Source: Hydractinia symbiolongicarpus
Lineage: Eukaryota; Cnidaria; Hydrozoa; Anthoathecata; Hydractiniidae
Assembly: GCF_029227915.1 (NCBI RefSeq)
Contig: NC_079877.1
Span: 35,925,851-35,989,850 of the forward strand
Length of the DNA: 64,000 nt
Direction: 5' to 3'
Shown: positions 1 to 13,900 of the stretch, in pieces
How positions within the stretch are numbered: the stretch's first letter is position 1
How the letters are laid out: every line of letters starts with the position of its first letter
Position numbers and translations under genes: made by a program
Notes under the pieces: model-generated
The model's database searches: none
Seen by the model: the letters and a program-made list of their open reading frames with translations, nothing else
What the model was told of the DNA's origin: nothing

Positions 1-165
1 CGCGGGTTTTGGTTTGCCGGCGATTAAACTTCTTTTATTCAGCGTCTCATCAAAAATGAAAACACTTTTGAAAACTACAAGTCTCACGCGTTTTAGTGGT
101 GAAAAAATAATTTAAAAAATCGTTCTGGAAATGAGTTTACTCACAGGGTACTTTCTTTGCATACA

Positions 166-179
166 TTCGACTAAACGGG
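166..179 (+). promoter_or_regulatory. Representative CENP-B-box-like site
   Basis: TTCG-ACT-AAACGGG. The mammalian CENP-B box core is TTCG-NNNN-ANN-CGGG. This site has both outer blocks but a spacer of six bases where the box has seven. Most monomers carry ACTATACGGG and a subset, as here, ACTAAACGGG. B-family monomers have TTTTGAC in place of ATTCGAC and lack the TTCG block. Binding by any CENP-B-like protein is inference. Confidence 0.35.
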
Positions 180-457
180 CCAAGCCCGGGATTTACGGGA
201 AATCGCGGGTTTTCGTTTGCCGGCGATTAAGCCACTTTCACTAAGCGTCTCATCAAAAATGAAAACATTTCTGAAAACTACAAGTCCCATTCGTTCTAGT
301 GGTGCAGAAATAATTTGAAAAATCGTTCGGGAAATGAGTTTACTCACTGGGTACTTTCCTTGTATACATTTAACTATACGGGCCGAGACCGGGATTTACG
401 GGAAATCGCGGGTTTTCGTTTGCCCGCGATTAAACTTCTTTTATTCAGCGTCTCATC

Positions 458-475
458 AAAAATGAAAACATTTTT
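458..475. other. Representative A/T dyad present in most monomers
   Basis: AAAAATG, four As, then CATTTTT: a perfect 7-bp inverted repeat with a 4-base centre. It recurs once per monomer through most of the array. The common variants CATTTCT and CACTTTT break one arm. It sits within a run of A- and T-tracts, so it may also bend the DNA. Confidence 0.7.
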
Positions 476-776
476 AAAAACTACAAGTCTCATGCGTTTT
501 AGTGGTGAAAATATAATATAAAAAATCGTTCTGGAAATGAGTTTACTGACAGGGTACTTTCTTTGTATACATTCGACTATACGGGCCAAGCCCGGGATTT
601 ACGGGAAATCGCGGTTTTCGTTTGCCGGCGATTAAACTCCTTTTATTCCGCGTCTCATCAAGAATGAAAACATTTTTGAAAACTACAAGTTTCATGCGTT
701 TTAGTGGTAAAAAGATAATTTAAAAAATCGTTCTGGAAATGAGTTTACTCACAGGGTACTTTCTTTGTAAACATTT

Positions 777-2398
777 GACTATACGGGAGAAGCCCGGGAT
801 TTAGGGAAATCGTGGTATTGCGTTTGCCGGCGATTAAACCTCTTTCATTAAGCGTCTCATTAAAAATAAAAACATTTTTAAAAACTACAAGTCTCATTCG
901 TTCTAGTGGTGCAGAAATAATTTGTAAAATCGTTCGGGAAATCAGTTTACTCCCTGGGTACTTTCTTTATATACATTCAACTATACGGGCCAAGCCCGGG
1001 ATTTACGGGAAATCGCGGGTTTTCGTTTGCCGGCGATTAAACTTCTTTTATTCAGCGTCTCATCAAAAATGAAAACACTTTTGAAAACTACAAGTCTCAC
1101 GCGTTTTAGTGGTGAAAAAATAATTTAAAAAATCGTTCTGGAAATGAGTTTACTCACAGGGTACTTTCTTTGCATACATTCGACTAAACGGGCCAAGCCC
1201 GGGATTTACGGGAAATCGCGGGTTTTCGTTTGCCGGCGATTAAGCCACTTTCACTAAGCGTCTCATCAAAAATGAAAACATTTCTGAAAACTACAAGTCT
1301 CATGCGTTTTAGTGGTAAAAATATAATATAAAAAATCGTTCGGGAAATGAGTTTACTCCCTGGGTACTTTCTTTGTATACTTTTGACTATACGGGCCGAG
1401 TCCGGGGTTTACGGGAAATCGCACGTTTTTGTTTGCCGGCGATTAAACTTCTTTTATTCAGCGTCTCATCAAAAATGAAAACATTTTTAAAAACTACAAG
1501 TCTCATGCGTTTTAGTGGTAAAAAGATAATTTAAAAAATCGTTTTGGAAATGGGTTTACTCACAGGGTACTTTCTTTGTATACATTTGACTATACGGGAG
1601 AAGCCCGGGATTTAGGGAAATCGTGGTATTGCGTTTGCCGGCGATTAAACCTCTTTCATTAAGCGTCTCATTAAAAATAAAAACATTTTTAAAAACTACA
1701 AGTCTCATTCGTTCTAGTGGTGCAGAAATAATTTGTAAAATCGTTCGGGAAATCAGTTTACTCCCTGGGTACTTTCTTTATATACATTCAACTATACGGG
1801 CCAAGCCCGGGATTTACGGGAAATCGCGGGTTTTCGTTTGCCGGCGATTAAACTTCTTTTATTCAGCGTCTCATCAAAAATGAAAACACTTTTGAAAACT
1901 ACAAGTCTCACGCGTTTTAGTGGTGAAAAAATAATTTAAAAAATCGTTCTGGAAATGAGTTTACTCACAGGGTACTTTCTTTGCATACATTCGACTAAAC
2001 GGGCCAAGCCCGGGATTTACGGGAAATCGCGGGTTTTCGTTTGCCGGCGATTAAGCCACTTTCACTAAGCGTCTCATCAAAAATGAAAACATTTCTGAAA
2101 ACTACAAGTCTCATGCGTTTTAGTGGTAAAAATATAATATAAAAAATCGTTCGGGAAATGAGTTTACTCCCTGGGTACTTTCTTTGTATACTTTTGACTA
2201 TACGGGCCGAGTCCGGGGTTTACGGGAAATCGCACGTTTTTGTTTGCCGGCGATTAAACTTCTTTTATTCAGCGTCTCATCAAAAATGAAAACATTTTTA
2301 AAAACTACAAGTCTCATGCGTTTTAGTGGTAAAAAGATAATTTAAAAAATCGTTTTGGAAATGGGTTTACTCACAGGGTACTTTCTTTGTATACATTC
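777..2398 (+). repeat. Four-monomer higher-order repeat (811 bp), two tandem copies
   Basis: Positions about 777-1,587 and 1,588-2,398 are near-identical. They start at the variant TTTGACTATACGGGAGAAGCC and end where copy 2 switches to TTCGACTATACGGGCCAAGCC. The same two-copy block occurs again 4,661 bp to the right (5,438-7,059). Equivalent 810-811 bp steps are seen at 12,161/12,971, 20,873/21,684 and 24,927/25,737, so this is the commonest higher-order unit of sub-domain I. Confidence 0.8.
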
Positions 2399-5070
2399 GA
2401 CTATACGGGCCAAGCCCGGGATTTACGGGAAATCGCGGGTTTTCGTTTGCCGGCGATTAAACCTCTTTCATTAAGCGTCTCATCAAAAATGAAAACATTT
2501 CTGAAAACTATAAGTCTCATGCGTTTTAGTGGTAAAAATATAATATAAAAAATCGTTCGTGAAATGAGTTTACTCCCTGGGTACTTTCTTTGTATACTTT
2601 TGACTATACGGGCCGAGTCCGGGGTTTACGGGAAATCGCACGTTTTTGTTTGCCGGCGATTAAACTTCTTTTATTCAGCTTCTCATCAAAAATGAAAACA
2701 TTTTTAAAAACTACAAGTCTCATTCGTTCTAGTGGTGCAGAAATAACTTGAAAAATCGTTCGGGAAATCAGTTTACTCCCTGGGTACTTTCTTTATATGC
2801 ATTCAACTATACGGGCCTTTTCCGGGTTTACGGGAAATCGCAGGTTTTCGTTTGCCGGCGATTAAACTCCTTTTATTCAGCGTCTCATCAAAAATGAAAA
2901 CATTTTTGAAAACTACAAGTCTCATGCGTTTTAGTGGTAAAAATATAATATAAAAAATCGTTCTGGAAATGAGTTTATTGACAGGGTACTTTCTTTGTAT
3001 ACATTCGACTATACGGGCCAAGCCCGGGATTTACGGGAAATCGCGGTTTTCCTTTGCCGGCGATTAAACTTCTTTCATTAAGCGGCTCATCAAAAATGAA
3101 AACATTTTTGAAAACTACAAGTCTCATGCGTCTTAGTGGTGAAAAAAAAATTTAAAAAATCGTTCGGGAAATGAGTTTACTGCCTGGGTACTTTCTTTGT
3201 ATACATTCGACTATACGGGCCAAGCCCGGGATTTACGGGAAATCGCAGGTTTTCGTTTGCCGGCGATTAAACTCCTTTTATTCCGCGTCTCATCAAGAAT
3301 GAAAACATTTTTGAAAACTACAAGTTTCATGCGTTTTAGTGGTAAAAAGATAATTTAAAAAATCGTTCTGGAAATGAGTTTACTCACAGGGTACTTTCTT
3401 TGTAAACATTTGACTATACGGGAGAAGCCCGGGATTTAGGGAAATCGTGGTATTGCGTTTGCCGGCGATTAAACCTCTTTCATTAAGCGTCTCATTAAAA
3501 ATAAAAACATTTTTGAAAACTACAAGTCTCATTCGTTCTAGTGGTGCAGAAATAATTTGTAAAATCGTTCGGGAAATCAGTTTACTCCCTGGGTACTTTC
3601 TTTATATACATTCAACTATACGGGCCAAGCCCGGGATTTACGGGAAATCGCGGGTTTTCGTTTGCCGGCGATTAAACTTCTTTTATTCAGCGTCTCATCA
3701 AAAATGAAAACACTTTTGAAAACTACAAGTCTCACGCGTTTTAGTGGTGAAAAAATAATTTAAAAAATCGTTCTGGAAATGAGTTTACTCACAGGGTGCT
3801 TTCTTTGCATACATTCGACTAAACGGGCCAAGCCCGGGATTTACGGGAAATCGCGGGTTTTCGTTTGCCGGCGATTAAGCCACTTTCACTAAGCGTCTCA
3901 TCAAAAATGAAAACATTTCTGAAAACTACAAGTCTCATGCGTTTTAGTGGTAAAAATATAATATAAAAAATCGTTCGGGAAATGAGTTTACTCCCTGGGT
4001 ACTTTCTTTGTAAACATTTGACTATACGGGAGAAGCCCGGGATTTAGGGAAATCGTGGTATTGCGTTTGCCGGCGATTAAACCTCTTTCATTAAGCGTCT
4101 CATTAAAAATAAAAACATTTTTGAAAACTACAAGTCTCATTCGTTCTAGTGGTGCAGAAATAATTTGTAAAATCGTTCGGGAAATCAGTTTACTCCCTGG
4201 GTACTTTCTTTATATACATTCAACTATACGGGCCAAGCCCGGGATTTACGGGAAATCGCGGGTTTTCGTTTGCCGGCGATTAAACTTCTTTTATTCAGCG
4301 TCTCATCAAAAATGAAAACACTTTTGAAAACTACAAGTCTCACGCGTTTTAGTGGTGAAAAAATAATTTAAAAAATCGTTCTGGAAATGAGTTTACTCAC
4401 AGGGTGCTTTCTTTGCATACATTCGACTAAACGGGCCAAGCCCGGGATTTACGGGAAATCGCGGGTTTTCGTTTGCCGGCGATTAAGCCACTTTCACTAA
4501 GCGTCTCATCAAAAATGAAAACATTTCTGAAAACTACAAGTCTCATGCGTTTTAGTGGTAAAAATATAATATAAAAAATCGTTCGGGAAATGAGTTTACT
4601 CCCTGGGTACTTTCTTTGTATGCTTTTGACTATACGGGCCGAGTACGGGGTTTACGGGAAATCGCACGTTTTTGTTTGCCGGCGATTAAACTTCTTTTAT
4701 TCAGCGTCTCATCAAAAATGAAAACATTTTTAAAAACTACAAGTCTCATGCGTTTTAGTGGTAAAAAGATAATTTAAAAAATCGTTTTGGAAAGGGGTTT
4801 ACTCACAGGGTACTTTCTTTGTATACATTCGACTATACGGGCCAAGCCCTGGATTTACGGGAAATCGCGGGTTTTCGTTTGCCGGCGATTAAACCTCTTT
4901 CATTAAGCGTCTCATTAAAAATGAAAACATTTTTGGAAACTACAAGTCCCATTCGTTCTAGTGGTGCAGAAATAATTTAAAAAATCGTTCGGGAAATCAG
5001 TTTACTCCCTGGGTACTTTCTTTATATGCATTCAACTATACGGGCCGATTCCGGGTTTACGGGAAATCGC

Positions 5071-7931
5071 GGGTTTTCGTTTGCCCGCGATTAAACTTCT
5101 TTTATTCAGCGTCTCATCAAAAATGAAAACATTTTTAAAAACTACAAGTCTCATGCGTTTTAGTGGTAAAAATATAATATAAAAAATCGTTCTGGAAATG
5201 AGTTTACTGACAGGGTACTTTCTTTGTATACATTCGACTATACGGGCCAAGCCCGGGATTTACGGGAAATCGCGGTTTTCGTTTGCCGGCGATTAAACTC
5301 CTTTTATTCCGCGTCTCATCAAGAATGAAAACATTTTTGAAAACTACAAGTTTCATGCGTTTTAGTGGTAAAAAGATAATTTAAAAAATCGTTCTGGAAA
5401 TGAGTTTACTCACAGGGTACTTTCTTTGTAAACATTTGACTATACGGGAGAAGCCCGGGATTTAGGGAAATCGTGGTATTGCGTTTGCCGGCGATTAAAC
5501 CTCTTTCATTAAGCGTCTCATTAAAAATAAAAACATTTTTAAAAACTACAAGTCTCATTCGTTCTAGTGGTGCAGAAATAATTTGTAAAATCGTTCGGGA
5601 AATCAGTTTACTCCCTGGGTACTTTCTTTATATACATTCAACTATACGGGCCAAGCCCGGGATTTACGGGAAATCGCGGGTTTTCGTTTGCCGGCGATTA
5701 AACTTCTTTTATTCAGCGTCTCATCAAAAATGAAAACACTTTTGAAAACTACAAGTCTCACGCGTTTTAGTGGTGAAAAAATAATTTAAAAAATCGTTCT
5801 GGAAATGAGTTTACTCACAGGGTACTTTCTTTGCATACATTCGACTAAACGGGCCAAGCCCGGGATTTACGGGAAATCGCGGGTTTTCGTTTGCCGGCGA
5901 TTAAGCCACTTTCACTAAGCGTCTCATCAAAAATGAAAACATTTCTGAAAACTACAAGTCTCATGCGTTTTAGTGGTAAAAATATAATATAAAAAATCGT
6001 TCGGGAAATGAGTTTACTCCCTGGGTACTTTCTTTGTATACTTTTGACTATACGGGCCGAGTCCGGGGTTTACGGGAAATCGCACGTTTTTGTTTGCCGG
6101 CGATTAAACTTCTTTTATTCAGCGTCTCATCAAAAATGAAAACATTTTTAAAAACTACAAGTCTCATGCGTTTTAGTGGTAAAAAGATAATTTAAAAAAT
6201 CGTTTTGGAAATGGGTTTACTCACAGGGTACTTTCTTTGTATACATTTGACTATACGGGAGAAGCCCGGGATTTAGGGAAATCGTGGTATTGCGTTTGCC
6301 GGCGATTAAACCTCTTTCATTAAGCGTCTCATTAAAAATAAAAACATTTTTAAAAACTACAAGTCTCATTCGTTCTAGTGGTGCAGAAATAATTTGTAAA
6401 ATCGTTCGGGAAATCAGTTTACTCCCTGGGTACTTTCTTTATATACATTCAACTATACGGGCCAAGCCCGGGATTTACGGGAAATCGCGGGTTTTCGTTT
6501 GCCGGCGATTAAACTTCTTTTATTCAGCGTCTCATCAAAAATGAAAACACTTTTGAAAACTACAAGTCTCACGCGTTTTAGTGGTGAAAAAATAATTTAA
6601 AAAATCGTTCTGGAAATGAGTTTACTCACAGGGTACTTTCTTTGCATACATTCGACTAAACGGGCCAAGCCCGGGATTTACGGGAAATCGCGGGTTTTCG
6701 TTTGCCGGCGATTAAGCCACTTTCACTAAGCGTCTCATCAAAAATGAAAACATTTCTGAAAACTACAAGTCTCATGCGTTTTAGTGGTAAAAATATAATA
6801 TAAAAAATCGTTCGGGAAATGAGTTTACTCCCTGGGTACTTTCTTTGTATACTTTTGACTATACGGGCCGAGTCCGGGGTTTACGGGAAATCGCACGTTT
6901 TTGTTTGCCGGCGATTAAACTTCTTTTATTCAGCGTCTCATCAAAAATGAAAACATTTTTAAAAACTACAAGTCTCATGCGTTTTAGTGGTAAAAAGATA
7001 ATTTAAAAAATCGTTTTGGAAATGGGTTTACTCACAGGGTACTTTCTTTGTATACATTCGACTATACGGGCCAAGCCCGGGATTTACGGGAAATCGCGGG
7101 TTTTCGTTTGCCGGCGATTAAACCTCTTTCATTAAGCGTCTCATCAAAAATGAAAACATTTCTGAAAACTATAAGTCTCATGCGTTTTAGTGGTAAAAAT
7201 ATAATATAAAAAATCGTTCGTGAAATGAGTTTACTCCCTGGGTACTTTCTTTGTATACTTTTGACTATACGGGCCGAGTCCGGGGTTTACGGGAAATCGC
7301 ACGTTTTTGTTTGCCGGCGATTAAACTTCTTTTATTCAGCTTCTCATCAAAAATGAAAACATTTTTAAAAACTACAAGTCTCATTCGTTCTAGTGGTGCA
7401 GAAATAACTTGAAAAATCGTTCGGGAAATCAGTTTACTCCCTGGGTACTTTCTTTATATGCATTCAACTATACGGGCCTTTTCCGGGTTTACGGGAAATC
7501 GCAGGTTTTCGTTTGCCGGCGATTAAACTCCTTTTATTCAGCGTCTCATCAAAAATGAAAACATTTTTGAAAACTACAAGTCTCATGCGTTTTAGTGGTA
7601 AAAATATAATATAAAAAATCGTTCTGGAAATGAGTTTATTGACAGGGTACTTTCTTTGTATACATTCGACTATACGGGCCAAGCCCGGGATTTACGGGAA
7701 ATCGCGGTTTTCCTTTGCCGGCGATTAAACTTCTTTCATTAAGCGGCTCATCAAAAATGAAAACATTTTTGAAAACTACAAGTCTCATGCGTCTTAGTGG
7801 TGAAAAAAAAATTTAAAAAATCGTTCGGGAAATGAGTTTACTGCCTGGGTACTTTCTTTGTATACATTCGACTATACGGGCCAAGCCCGGGATTTACGGG
7901 AAATCGCAGGTTTTCGTTTGCCGGCGATTAA
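5071..7931 (+). repeat. Copied block, offset 4,661 bp (right copy)
   Basis: Partner of 410-3,270. It is directly followed by about 7,930-10,090, which matches 1,850-4,010 at an offset of 6,080 bp. That in turn is followed by about 10,090-10,537, which matches 4,617-5,065 at an offset of 5,472 bp. The stretch 7,464-8,883 therefore also reads as a seven-monomer (1,419 bp) tandem duplication. The mosaic is what successive unequal exchanges would leave. Confidence 0.72.
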
Positions 7932-10900
7932 ACTTCTTTTATTCAGCGTCTCATCAAAAATGAAAACACTTTTGAAAACTACAAGTCTCACGCGTTTTAG
8001 TGGTGAAAAAATAATTTAAAAAATCGTTCTGGAAATGAGTTTACTCACAGGGTACTTTCTTTGCATACATTCGACTAAACGGGCCAAGCCCGGGATTTAC
8101 GGGAAATCGCGGGTTTTCGTTTGCCGGCGATTAAGCCACTTTCACTAAGCGTCTCATCAAAAATGAAAACATTTCTGAAAACTACAAGTCTCATGCGTTT
8201 TAGTGGTAAAAATATAATATAAAAAATCGTTCGGGAAATGAGTTTACTCCCTGGGTACTTTCTTTGTATACTTTTGACTATACGGGCCGAGTCCGGGGTT
8301 TACGGGAAATCGCACGTTTTTGTTTGCCGGCGATTAAACTTCTTTTATTCAGCGTCTCATCAAAAATGAAAACATTTTTAAAAACTACAAGTCTCATGCG
8401 TTTTAGTGGTAAAAAGATAATTTAAAAAATCGTTTTGGAAATGGGTTTACTCACAGGGTACTTTCTTTGTATACATTCGACTATACGGGCCAAGCCCGGG
8501 ATTTACGGGAAATCGCGGGTTTTCGTTTGCCGGCGATTAAACCTCTTTCATTAAGCGTCTCATCAAAAATGAAAACATTTCTGAAAACTATAAGTCTCAT
8601 GCGTTTTAGTGGTAAAAATATAATATAAAAAATCGTTCGTGAAATGAGTTTACTCCCTGGGTACTTTCTTTGTATACTTTTGACTATACGGGCCGAGTCC
8701 GGGGTTTACGGGAAATCGCACGTTTTTGTTTGCCGGCGATTAAACTTCTTTTATTCAGCTTCTCATCAAAAATGAAAACATTTTTAAAAACTACAAGTCT
8801 CATTCGTTCTAGTGGTGCAGAAATAACTTGAAAAATCGTTCGGGAAATCAGTTTACTCCCTGGGTACTTTCTTTATATGCATTCAACTATACGGGCCTTT
8901 TCCGGGTTTACGGGAAATCGCAGGTTTTCGTTTGCCGGCGATTAAACTCCTTTTATTCAGCGTCTCATCAAAAATGAAAACATTTTTGAAAACTACAAGT
9001 CTCATGCGTTTTAGTGGTAAAAATATAATATAAAAAATCGTTCTGGAAATGAGTTTATTGACAGGGTACTTTCTTTGTATACATTCGACTATACGGGCCA
9101 AGCCCGGGATTTACGGGAAATCGCGGTTTTCCTTTGCCGGCGATTAAACTTCTTTCATTAAGCGGCTCATCAAAAATGAAAACATTTTTGAAAACTACAA
9201 GTCTCATGCGTCTTAGTGGTGAAAAAAAAATTTAAAAAATCGTTCGGGAAATGAGTTTACTGCCTGGGTACTTTCTTTGTATACATTCGACTATACGGGC
9301 CAAGCCCGGGATTTACGGGAAATCGCAGGTTTTCGTTTGCCGGCGATTAAACTCCTTTTATTCCGCGTCTCATCAAGAATGAAAACATTTTTGAAAACTA
9401 CAAGTTTCATGCGTTTTAGTGGTAAAAAGATAATTTAAAAAATCGTTCTGGAAATGAGTTTACTCACAGGGTACTTTCTTTGTAAACATTTGACTATACG
9501 GGAGAAGCCCGGGATTTAGGGAAATCGTGGTATTGCGTTTGCCGGCGATTAAACCTCTTTCATTAAGCGTCTCATTAAAAATAAAAACATTTTTGAAAAC
9601 TACAAGTCTCATTCGTTCTAGTGGTGCAGAAATAATTTGTAAAATCGTTCGGGAAATCAGTTTACTCCCTGGGTACTTTCTTTATATACATTCAACTATA
9701 CGGGCCAAGCCCGGGATTTACGGGAAATCGCGGGTTTTCGTTTGCCGGCGATTAAACTTCTTTTATTCAGCGTCTCATCAAAAATGAAAACACTTTTGAA
9801 AACTACAAGTCTCACGCGTTTTAGTGGTGAAAAAATAATTTAAAAAATCGTTCTGGAAATGAGTTTACTCACAGGGTGCTTTCTTTGCATACATTCGACT
9901 AAACGGGCCAAGCCCGGGATTTACGGGAAATCGCGGGTTTTCGTTTGCCGGCGATTAAGCCACTTTCACTAAGCGTCTCATCAAAAATGAAAACATTTCT
10001 GAAAACTACAAGTCTCATGCGTTTTAGTGGTAAAAATATAATATAAAAAATCGTTCGGGAAATGAGTTTACTCCCTGGGTACTTTCTTTGTATGCTTTTG
10101 ACTATACGGGCCGAGTTCGGGGTTTACGGGAAATCGCACGTTTTTGTTTGCCGGCGATTAAACTTCTTTTATTCAGCGTCTCATCAAAAATGAAAACATT
10201 TTTAAAAACTACAAGTCTCATGCGTTTTAGTGGTAAAAAGATAATTTAAAAAATCGTTTTGGAAAGGGGTTTACTCACAGGGTACTTTCTTTGTATACAT
10301 TCGACTATACGGGCCAAGCCCTGGATTTACGGGAAATCGCGGGTTTTCGTTTGCCGGCGATTAAACCTCTTTCATTAAGCGTCTCATTAAAAATGAAAAC
10401 ATTTTTGGAAACTACAAGTCCCATTCGTTCTAGTGGTGCAGAAATAATTTAAAAAATCGTTCGGGAAATCAGTTTACTCCCTGGGTACTTTCTTTATATG
10501 CATTCAACTATACGGGCCGATTCCGGGTTTACGGGAAATCACAGGTTTTCGTTTGCCGGCGAATAAACTCCTTTTATTCAGCGTTTCATCAAAAATGAAA
10601 ACATTTTTGAAAACTACAAGTCTCATGCGTTTTAGTGGTAAAAATATAATATAAAAAATCGTTCTGGAAATGAGTTTACTGACAGGGTACTTTCTTTGTA
10701 TACATTCGACTATACGGGCCAAGCCCGGGATTTACGGGAAATCGCGGTTTTCCTTTGCCGGCGATTAAACTTCTTTCATTAAGCGGCTCATCAAAAATGA
10801 AAACATTTTTGAAAACTACAAGTCTCATGCGTCTTAGTGGTGATAAAAAAATTTAAAAAATCGTTCGGGAAATGAGTTTACTGCCTGGGTACTTTCTTTG

Positions 10901-13900
10901 TATACATTCGACTATACGGGCCAAGCCCGGGATTTACGGGAAATGGCAGGTTTTCGTTTGCCGGCGATTAAACTCCTTTTATTCCGCGTCTCATCAAAAA
11001 TGAAAACATTTTTGAAAACTACAAGTTTCATGCGTTTTAGTGGTAAAAAGATAATTTAAAAAATCGTTCTGGAAATGAGTTTACTCACAGGGTACTTTCT
11101 TTGTAAACATTTGACTATACGGGAGAAGCCCGGGATTTAGGGAAATCGTGGTATTGCGTTTGCCGGCGATTAAACCTCTTTCATTAAGCGTCTCATTAAA
11201 AATAAAAACATTTTTGAAAACTACAAGTCTCATTCGTTCTAGTGGTGCAGAAATAATTTGTAAAATCGTTCGGGAAATCAGTTTACTTCCTGGGTACTTT
11301 CTTTATATACATTCAACTATACGGGCCAAGCCCGGGATTTACGGGAAATCGCGGGTTTTCGTTTGCCGGCGATTAAACTTCTTTTATTCAGCGTCTTATC
11401 AAAAATGAAAACACTTTTGAAAACTACAAGTCTCACGCGTTTTAGTGGTAAAAAAATAATTTAAAAAATCGTTCTGGAAATGAGTTTACTCACAGGGTAC
11501 TTTCTTTGTATACTTTTGACTATACGGGACGAGTCCGGGGTTTACGGGAAATCGCGGGTTTTCGTTTGCCGGCGATTAAACCTCTTTCATTAAGCGTCTC
11601 ATCAAAAATGAAAACATTTCTGAAAACTACAAGTCTCATGCGTTTTAGTGGTAAAAATATAATATAAAAAATCGTTCGTGAAATGAGTTTACTCCCTGGG
11701 TACTTTCTTTATATACTTTTGACTATACGGGCCGAGTCCGGGGTTTACGGGAAATCGCACGTTTTCGTTTGCCGGCGATTAAACTTCTTTTATTCAGCGT
11801 CTCATCAAAAATGAAAACATTTTTAAAAACTACAAGTCTCATTCGTTCTAGTGGTGCAGAAATAACTTGAAAAATCGTTCGGGAAATCAGTTTACTCCCT
11901 GGGTACTTTCTTTATATGCATTCAACTATACGGGCCTTTTCCGGGTTTACGGGAAATCGCAGGTTTTCGTTTGCCGGCGATTAAACTCCTTTTATTCCGC
12001 GTCTCATCAAGAATGAAAACATTTTTGAAAACTACAAGTTTCATGCGTTTTAGTGGTAAAAAGGTAATTTAAAAAATCGTTCTGGAAATGAGTTTACTCA
12101 CAGGGTACTTTCTTTGTAAACATTTGACTATACGGGAGAAGCCCGGGATTTAGGGAAATCGTGGTATTGCGTTTGCCGGCGATTAAACCTCTTTCATTAA
12201 GCGTCTCATTAAAAATAAAAACATTTTTGAAAACTACAAGTCTCATTCGTTCTAGTGGTGCAGAAATAATTTTTAAAATCGTTCGGGAAATCAGTTTACT
12301 CCCTGGGTACTTTCTTTATATACATTCAACTATACGGGCCAAGCCCGGGATTTACGGGAAATCGCGGGTTTTCGTTTGCCGGCGATTAAACTTCTTTTAT
12401 TCAGCGTCTCATCAAAAATGAAAACACTTTTGAAAACTACAAGTCTCACGCGTTTTAGTGGTGAAAAATAATTTAAAAAATCGTTCTGGAAATGAGTTTA
12501 CTCACAGGGTACTTTCTTTGCATACATTCGACTAAACGGGCCAAGCCCGGGATTTACGGGAAATCGCGGGTTTTCGTTTGCCGGCGATTAAGCCACTTTC
12601 ACTAAGCGTCTCATCAAAAATGAAAACATTTCTGAAAACTACAAGTCTCATGCGTTTTAGTGGTAAAAATATAATATAAAAAATCGTTCGGGAAATGAGT
12701 TTACTCCCTGGGTACTTTCTTTGTATGCTTTTGACTATACGGGCCGAGTTCGGGGTTTACGGGAAATCGCACGTTTTTGTTTGCCGGCGGTTAAACTTCT
12801 TTTATTCAGCGTCTCATCAAAAATGAAAACATTTTTAAAAACTACAAGTCTCATGCGTTTTAGTGGTAAAAAGATAATTTAAAAAATCGTTTTGGAAAGG
12901 GGTTTACTCACAGGGTACTTTCTTTGTAAACATTTGACTATACGGGAGAAGCCCGGGATTTAGGGAAATCGTGGTATTGCGTTTGCCGGCGATTAAACCT
13001 CTTTCATTAAGCGTCTCATTAAAAATAAAAACATTTTTGAAAACTACAAGTCTCATTCGTTCTAGTGGTGCAGAAATAATTTGTAAAATCGTTCGGGAAA
13101 TCAGTTTACTCCCTGGGTACTTTCTTTATATACATTCAACTATACGGGCCAAGCCCGGGATTTACGGGAAATCGCGGGTTTTCGTTTGCCGGCGATTAAA
13201 CTTCTTTTATTCAGCGTCTCATCAAAAATGAAAACACTTTTGAAAACTACAAGTCTCACGCGTTTTAGTGGTGAAAAATAATTTAAAAAATCGTTCTGGA
13301 AATGAGTTTACTCACAGGGTACTTTCTTTGCATACATTCGACTAAACGGGCCAAGCCCGGGATTTACGGGAAATCGCTGGTTTTCGTTTGCCGGCGATTA
13401 AGCCACTTTCACTAAGCGTCTCATCAAAAATGAAAACATTTCTGAAAACTACAAGTCTCATGCGTTTTAGTGGTAAAAATATAATATAAAAAATCGTTCG
13501 GGAAATGAGTTTACTCCCTGGGTACTTTCTTTGTATGCTTTTGACTATACGGGCCGAGTTCGGGGTTTACGGGAAATCGCACGTTTTTGTTTGCCGGCGA
13601 TTAAACTTCTTTTATTCAGCGTCTCATCAAAAATGAAAACATTTTTAAAAACTACAAGTCTCATGCGTTTTAGTGGTAAAAAGATAATTTAAAAAATCGT
13701 TTTGGAAAGGGGTTTACTCACAGGGTACTTTCTTTGTATACATTCGACTATACGGGCCAAGCCCGGGATTTACGGGAAATCGCGGGTTTTCGTTTGCCGG
13801 CGATTAAACCTCTTTCATTAAGCGTCTCATTAAAAATGAAAACATTTTTGGAAACTACAAGTCCCATTCGTTCTAGTGGTGCAGAAATAATTTGAAAAAT

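Larger units (their letters stand above)
410..3270 (+). repeat. Copied block, offset 4,661 bp (left copy)
   Basis: About 2.86 kb (14 monomers) that matches 5,071-7,931. The left break is near 410: the copies disagree before it (CCGAGACCGGG here, CCGATTCCGGG there) and agree after it (TTTGCCCGCGATT in both). The right break is near 3,272, where this copy continues AACTCCTTTTATTCCGCG and the other AACTTCTTTTATTCAGCG. The equivalent pairs 812/5,473, 1,623/6,284 and 2,803/7,464 all give the same offset. Confidence 0.75.

Noticed and set aside
374-589. Minus-strand 71-82 codon frames with a MARIVEC-type start, recurring at 2,803, 5,032, 7,464 and elsewhere
   Set aside because: Shadow frames of the same satellite; they appear and vanish with single-base variants.
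812-1072. 86-codon plus-strand open frame repeated about 25 times through 1-38 kb
   Set aside because: It spans more than one satellite monomer, recurs only with the repeat, changes frame where monomers differ by one base, and shows no domain or codon signal of its own.
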